DNA from: JBKHHU01 sp046539045
Lineage (GTDB): Bacteria > Planctomycetota > Phycisphaerae > SM23-33
Assembly (NCBI GenBank): GCA_046539045.1
Contig: JBKHHU010000059.1
Coordinates: forward strand, 1-16,522
Direction of reading: 5' to 3'
Length of the DNA: 16,522 nt
The position numbers were made by a program, and so were the translations under genes. The notes beneath the pieces were generated by a model that searched no databases, was not told the origin of the DNA, and saw nothing but the letters and a program-made list of their open reading frames with translations. Below, one piece after another: positions 14,768 through 16,522 of this stretch (position 1 is its first letter; every line of letters begins with the position of its first letter).

Positions 14768-15031
14768 GTGGTTCAGGAACGACGCGATCCAAAACTGCTC
14801 GGGCTCGGATTGGACAACCAGGACGGGCAGACGCGCATCACCCAGGGAGAGAATTTCCACCTGGTCGGTGGCTCGGCTGAGACGCACGAATCCATGCAGG
14901 AACAGTGCATTAAATTCAACGAGAAGCTGGAGCACAAAGGCAAGCAACTGGGAGATCTGGAGAAGAACGAGTTCCTGGACCTTGCCGCTGAAGTGGGGAT
15001 GAACGTAGTACAGCCGCGCCGGAAGGACTGA
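14768..15031 (+). CDS. Small conserved-looking hydrophilic protein, 87 aa
   Basis: I do not recognise this protein. Translation from the GTG at 14768 gives 87 residues, charged and soluble, without a signal peptide, Cys pairs or membrane segment. The middle (about 35-65: HESMQEQCIKFNEKLEHKGK and LGDLEKNEF) is likely helical, and the end is basic (QPRRKD). The frame is open further upstream to 14618, but GAGGAG lies about 9 nt before the GTG and a promoter ends at 14729, so the short form is preferred. It is divergent from purA. Codon pattern, ribosome binding site and promoter all support a real gene; the role is unknown. Confidence 0.7.
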   Translation: MVQERRDPKLLGLGLDNQDGQTRITQGENFHLVGGSAETHESMQEQCIKFNEKLEHKGKQLGDLEKNEFLDLAAEVGMNVVQPRRKD

Positions 15032-15174
15032 TCGGTGTGAGGGATCTTCCGACCGACCGGGAGATGCCTTATTTTAAGATGGAAATTCCCCTTGCACGGC
15101 AGACGGTTGCACCGGACAATGCCTGAAGCCCGGAGGAAGAAGGGCTCCATTTCTACAGACAGGGATGTCACGCG

Positions 15175-15198
15175 AAAAAACGAATCCGGACGGATTCG
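15175..15198 (-). terminator. Terminator-like hairpin facing the minus strand, with no matching gene
   Basis: CGAATCC (15181-15187) and GGATTCG (15192-15198) form a 7-bp stem with a 4-nt loop. On the minus strand a run of six T follows (15180-15175). No minus-strand gene ends here. On the plus strand the stem lies 12 nt before the ribosome binding site of the 58-aa ORF. Confidence 0.45.
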
Positions 15199-15222
15199 GT
15201 TGATCACATCGGGAGGCCCGAT

Positions 15223-15399
15223 ATGCGTGGCTATCGGCCCGGGATGTACAGAAGAAGCGAGGATGTGCGGGAGGAGATCCTGCGAGCCAAGCAGCACAAC
15301 GTGATGCGGTACGCCCAGCGTGTGCGGGAAGGCCTGCCCTTGTTCGAACCGCAGACGAGCAAAGGCGATGACAGGTCGGGCAAGGTTTCGAAGCAGTAA
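15223..15399 (+). CDS. Very small ORF, 58 aa, unrecognised
   Basis: ATG at 15223-15225 has GGGAGG (15211-15216) 6 nt upstream, close to ideal, and the frame ends with TAA at 15397-15399. The peptide starts MRGYRPGMYRRSEDVREEIL and contains VMRYAQRVREGLPLFEP, a pattern of regular charged and hydrophobic residues typical of a real helical protein. It is basic, without a signal peptide. It lies between the 87-aa gene and ispE on the same strand, 191 nt after the former and 127 nt before the latter. No function can be assigned. A chance frame is possible, but the ribosome binding site and amino acid pattern argue against it. Confidence 0.6.
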   Translation: MRGYRPGMYRRSEDVREEILRAKQHNVMRYAQRVREGLPLFEPQTSKGDDRSGKVSKQ

Positions 15400-15526
15400 T
15401 CCAACCGCATTTGACCGGCAAAGCGATGCAGGCCAGAGCGGAGAATCTCCGCGCCCAAGCAGCGGTGGCAAAATTGACGCACGCTGTGTAGGATGACGGC
15501 CGAACCGTCAAACTGGAGATACCGTT

Positions 15527-16441
15527 TTGCCTGCAGACCGCAACTGCCCTGAACAGACACGCCTGCTGGGCCGTGTGGTGGCATCCTGCCCCGGCGGCCT
15601 TTGCGTCAACGCCCCGGCCAAGATCAACCTGAACCTGCTGGTCTGGCCGCTCCGGTCCGACGGGTACCATCCGCTGGATTCGTATGTCAGCAAGATCACG
15701 TTGTACGATCGGCTTGAGTTGCGGCTTCGTGATGGAGAAGAGATCCGCCTGATCTGCGAAGGTCAGGATTGCGGGCCGGACGATGACAACCTGGCCGTTC
15801 GTGCGGCTCGGTTGATGCAAGCGTCAGCGACGAAACGATTTGGGCTGGATATCCGGTTGACCAAGCGCATCCCCCCGGGCAAAGGACTGGGCGGAGGATC
15901 CTCCGATGCAGCGGCCGTCATGGTCGGAGTGCGGCAACTGCTGCAGATGGAGGTGTCCGACGCCGAACTGTTCGAAGCAGCGGCGAGCCTGGGCAGCGAC
16001 GTGCCGCTGTTCCTTGCAGAAGGAGCGGTCCGCATGACCGGCAGGGGAGAGATCCTTGAGCCGGTGCAGGTGCACGCCTTTTTCGCGTTGTTGTACCTGC
16101 CCGACCTGTTCTGCGGAACCGGCGATGTCTACCGCGCCTTTGACGCGGCCCCGCCGCAACCGGAAAGACAACTGCCCGCCGACCTGCTGGGGATCTCGCC
16201 CCCGAGCACATGGCGCCATCGACTGGTGAACCATCTGGAGTCGGCTGCCCGATCGGTGAATCCGGAACTGGGCAGGCGATTCGATGATCTCCAGCGGGTG
16301 CTGCCCGATCTTCGCATGACCGGTAGCGGCAGTGCCTTGTTCTCGCTGCACGACAGCATCGAATCGGCCCGGGCCGCACTCAACCGTGTGCCGGGTGACC
16401 TCAGAGACGGCTTCCTGCTCGTCCGGTCGGCCGAGCAGTAG
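15527..16441 (+). CDS. ispE: 4-diphosphocytidyl-2-C-methyl-D-erythritol kinase
   Basis: IspE phosphorylates CDP-ME with ATP in the MEP pathway for isopentenyl diphosphate, feeding among others the undecaprenyl synthesis that uses UppS. It is a cytosolic GHMP-family kinase. The 304-aa protein has K32 in NAPAKINLNLLV, the ATP loop PPGKGLGGGSSDAAAVM (116-132), D158 in LGSDVPLFL (E. coli catalytic pair K10 and D141) and the C-terminal MTGSGSALFSL. The start is TTG with GGAG about 9 nt upstream. This leaves about 20 residues more than usual before the first motif, so a later start is possible, but none has a better ribosome binding site. It is on the same strand as the two small genes before it. 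Confidence 0.95.
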   Translation: MPADRNCPEQTRLLGRVVASCPGGLCVNAPAKINLNLLVWPLRSDGYHPLDSYVSKITLYDRLELRLRDGEEIRLICEGQDCGPDDDNLAVRAARLMQASATKRFGLDIRLTKRIPPGKGLGGGSSDAAAVMVGVRQLLQMEVSDAELFEAAASLGSDVPLFLAEGAVRMTGRGEILEPVQVHAFFALLYLPDLFCGTGDVYRAFDAAPPQPERQLPADLLGISPPSTWRHRLVNHLESAARSVNPELGRRFDDLQRVLPDLRMTGSGSALFSLHDSIESARAALNRVPGDLRDGFLLVRSAEQ

Positions 16442-16479
16442 GCGAGTACAGGAACGGGTTCAGACCAAATCCCCGCTTT

Positions 16480-16497
16480 GGGTTCGGGCAACCCTTT
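16480..16497 (+). terminator. Weak hairpin after ispE
   Basis: GGGTT-CGGGC-AACCC is a 5-bp stem followed by TTT, 38 nt after the ispE stop. The stem is short, so termination here is uncertain. Confidence 0.3.
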
Positions 16498-16522
16498 GGC
16501 GCATGAAAAAAAACGCCCTGAA

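Noticed and set aside
14559..14792. N-terminal extension of purA
   Set aside because: PurA proteins start just before the GDEGKGK motif, and the promoter at 14602-14629 lies inside the extension.
15474..15495. TTGACG and TAGGAT near the ispE start as a promoter
   Set aside because: The two hexamers are only 9 nt apart, too close for a sigma-70 promoter.
16503..16522. ATG followed by a Lys-rich start (MKKNAL) at the right edge
   Set aside because: Only six codons are visible and no Shine-Dalgarno precedes it. The A-run could equally be the T tract of a minus-strand terminator beyond the window.

Overview
The window reads as chromosomal DNA of a GC-rich Gram-negative bacterium, most likely of the Planctomycetes/PVC group (probably Phycisphaerae-like). 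This placement is an inference. It rests on the mix of a formylglycine-type sulfatase, a pectin-oligomer lyase (PL22) and a long GH94-like phosphorylase beside housekeeping genes, on an SH3-domain exported protein with a Thr/Pro-rich linker, and on intergenic repeats of a kind I associate with PVC genomes. No rRNA, tRNA, CRISPR array, insertion sequence or phage gene was seen.

Layout, left to right. Positions 1-108 hold the start of a minus-strand gene that leaves the window. A 322-bp spacer with AATCCG-type repeats follows. Next come a fumarylacetoacetate-hydrolase-family enzyme (431-1366, minus) and an exported SH3-domain protein (1789-3048, minus), with a terminator hairpin between them. 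Divergent from these is a 1111-residue GH94-like glycoside phosphorylase (3354-6689, plus). A 528-bp hairpin-rich spacer separates it from a convergent AraC-type regulator (7218-8006, minus), which lies downstream of cdsA (8134-9015, minus). A frameshifted CBS-domain relic (9193-9451, plus) abuts a cytosolic-looking sulfatase (9456-10835, plus). Convergent to the sulfatase is a compact minus-strand run, purA-uppS-PL22 lyase-arfB (14558 down to 10887), whose genes overlap or lie 11-14 nt apart. On the right the plus strand carries an 87-aa protein with its own promoter, a 58-aa ORF with a good ribosome binding site, and ispE (15527-16441).

How the genes fit together. uppS, cdsA and ispE belong to isoprenoid, undecaprenyl and phospholipid precursor supply, purA to AMP synthesis, and arfB to rescue of stalled ribosomes. 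The GH94-like enzyme, the PL22 lyase, the sulfatase, the FAA-family enzyme and the AraC regulator suggest use of plant or algal polysaccharide breakdown products. Only the PL22 lyase is physically tied to a housekeeping operon. uppS and cdsA, neighbours in many bacteria, are here about 3.5 kb apart with PL22, arfB, the sulfatase and the CBS relic between them, which points to rearrangement. I saw no convincing new multi-gene system. The points most worth a second look are the hairpin family at 6775-7055, the CBS relic, the two unannotated small ORFs and the long GH94-like enzyme of unknown substrate.
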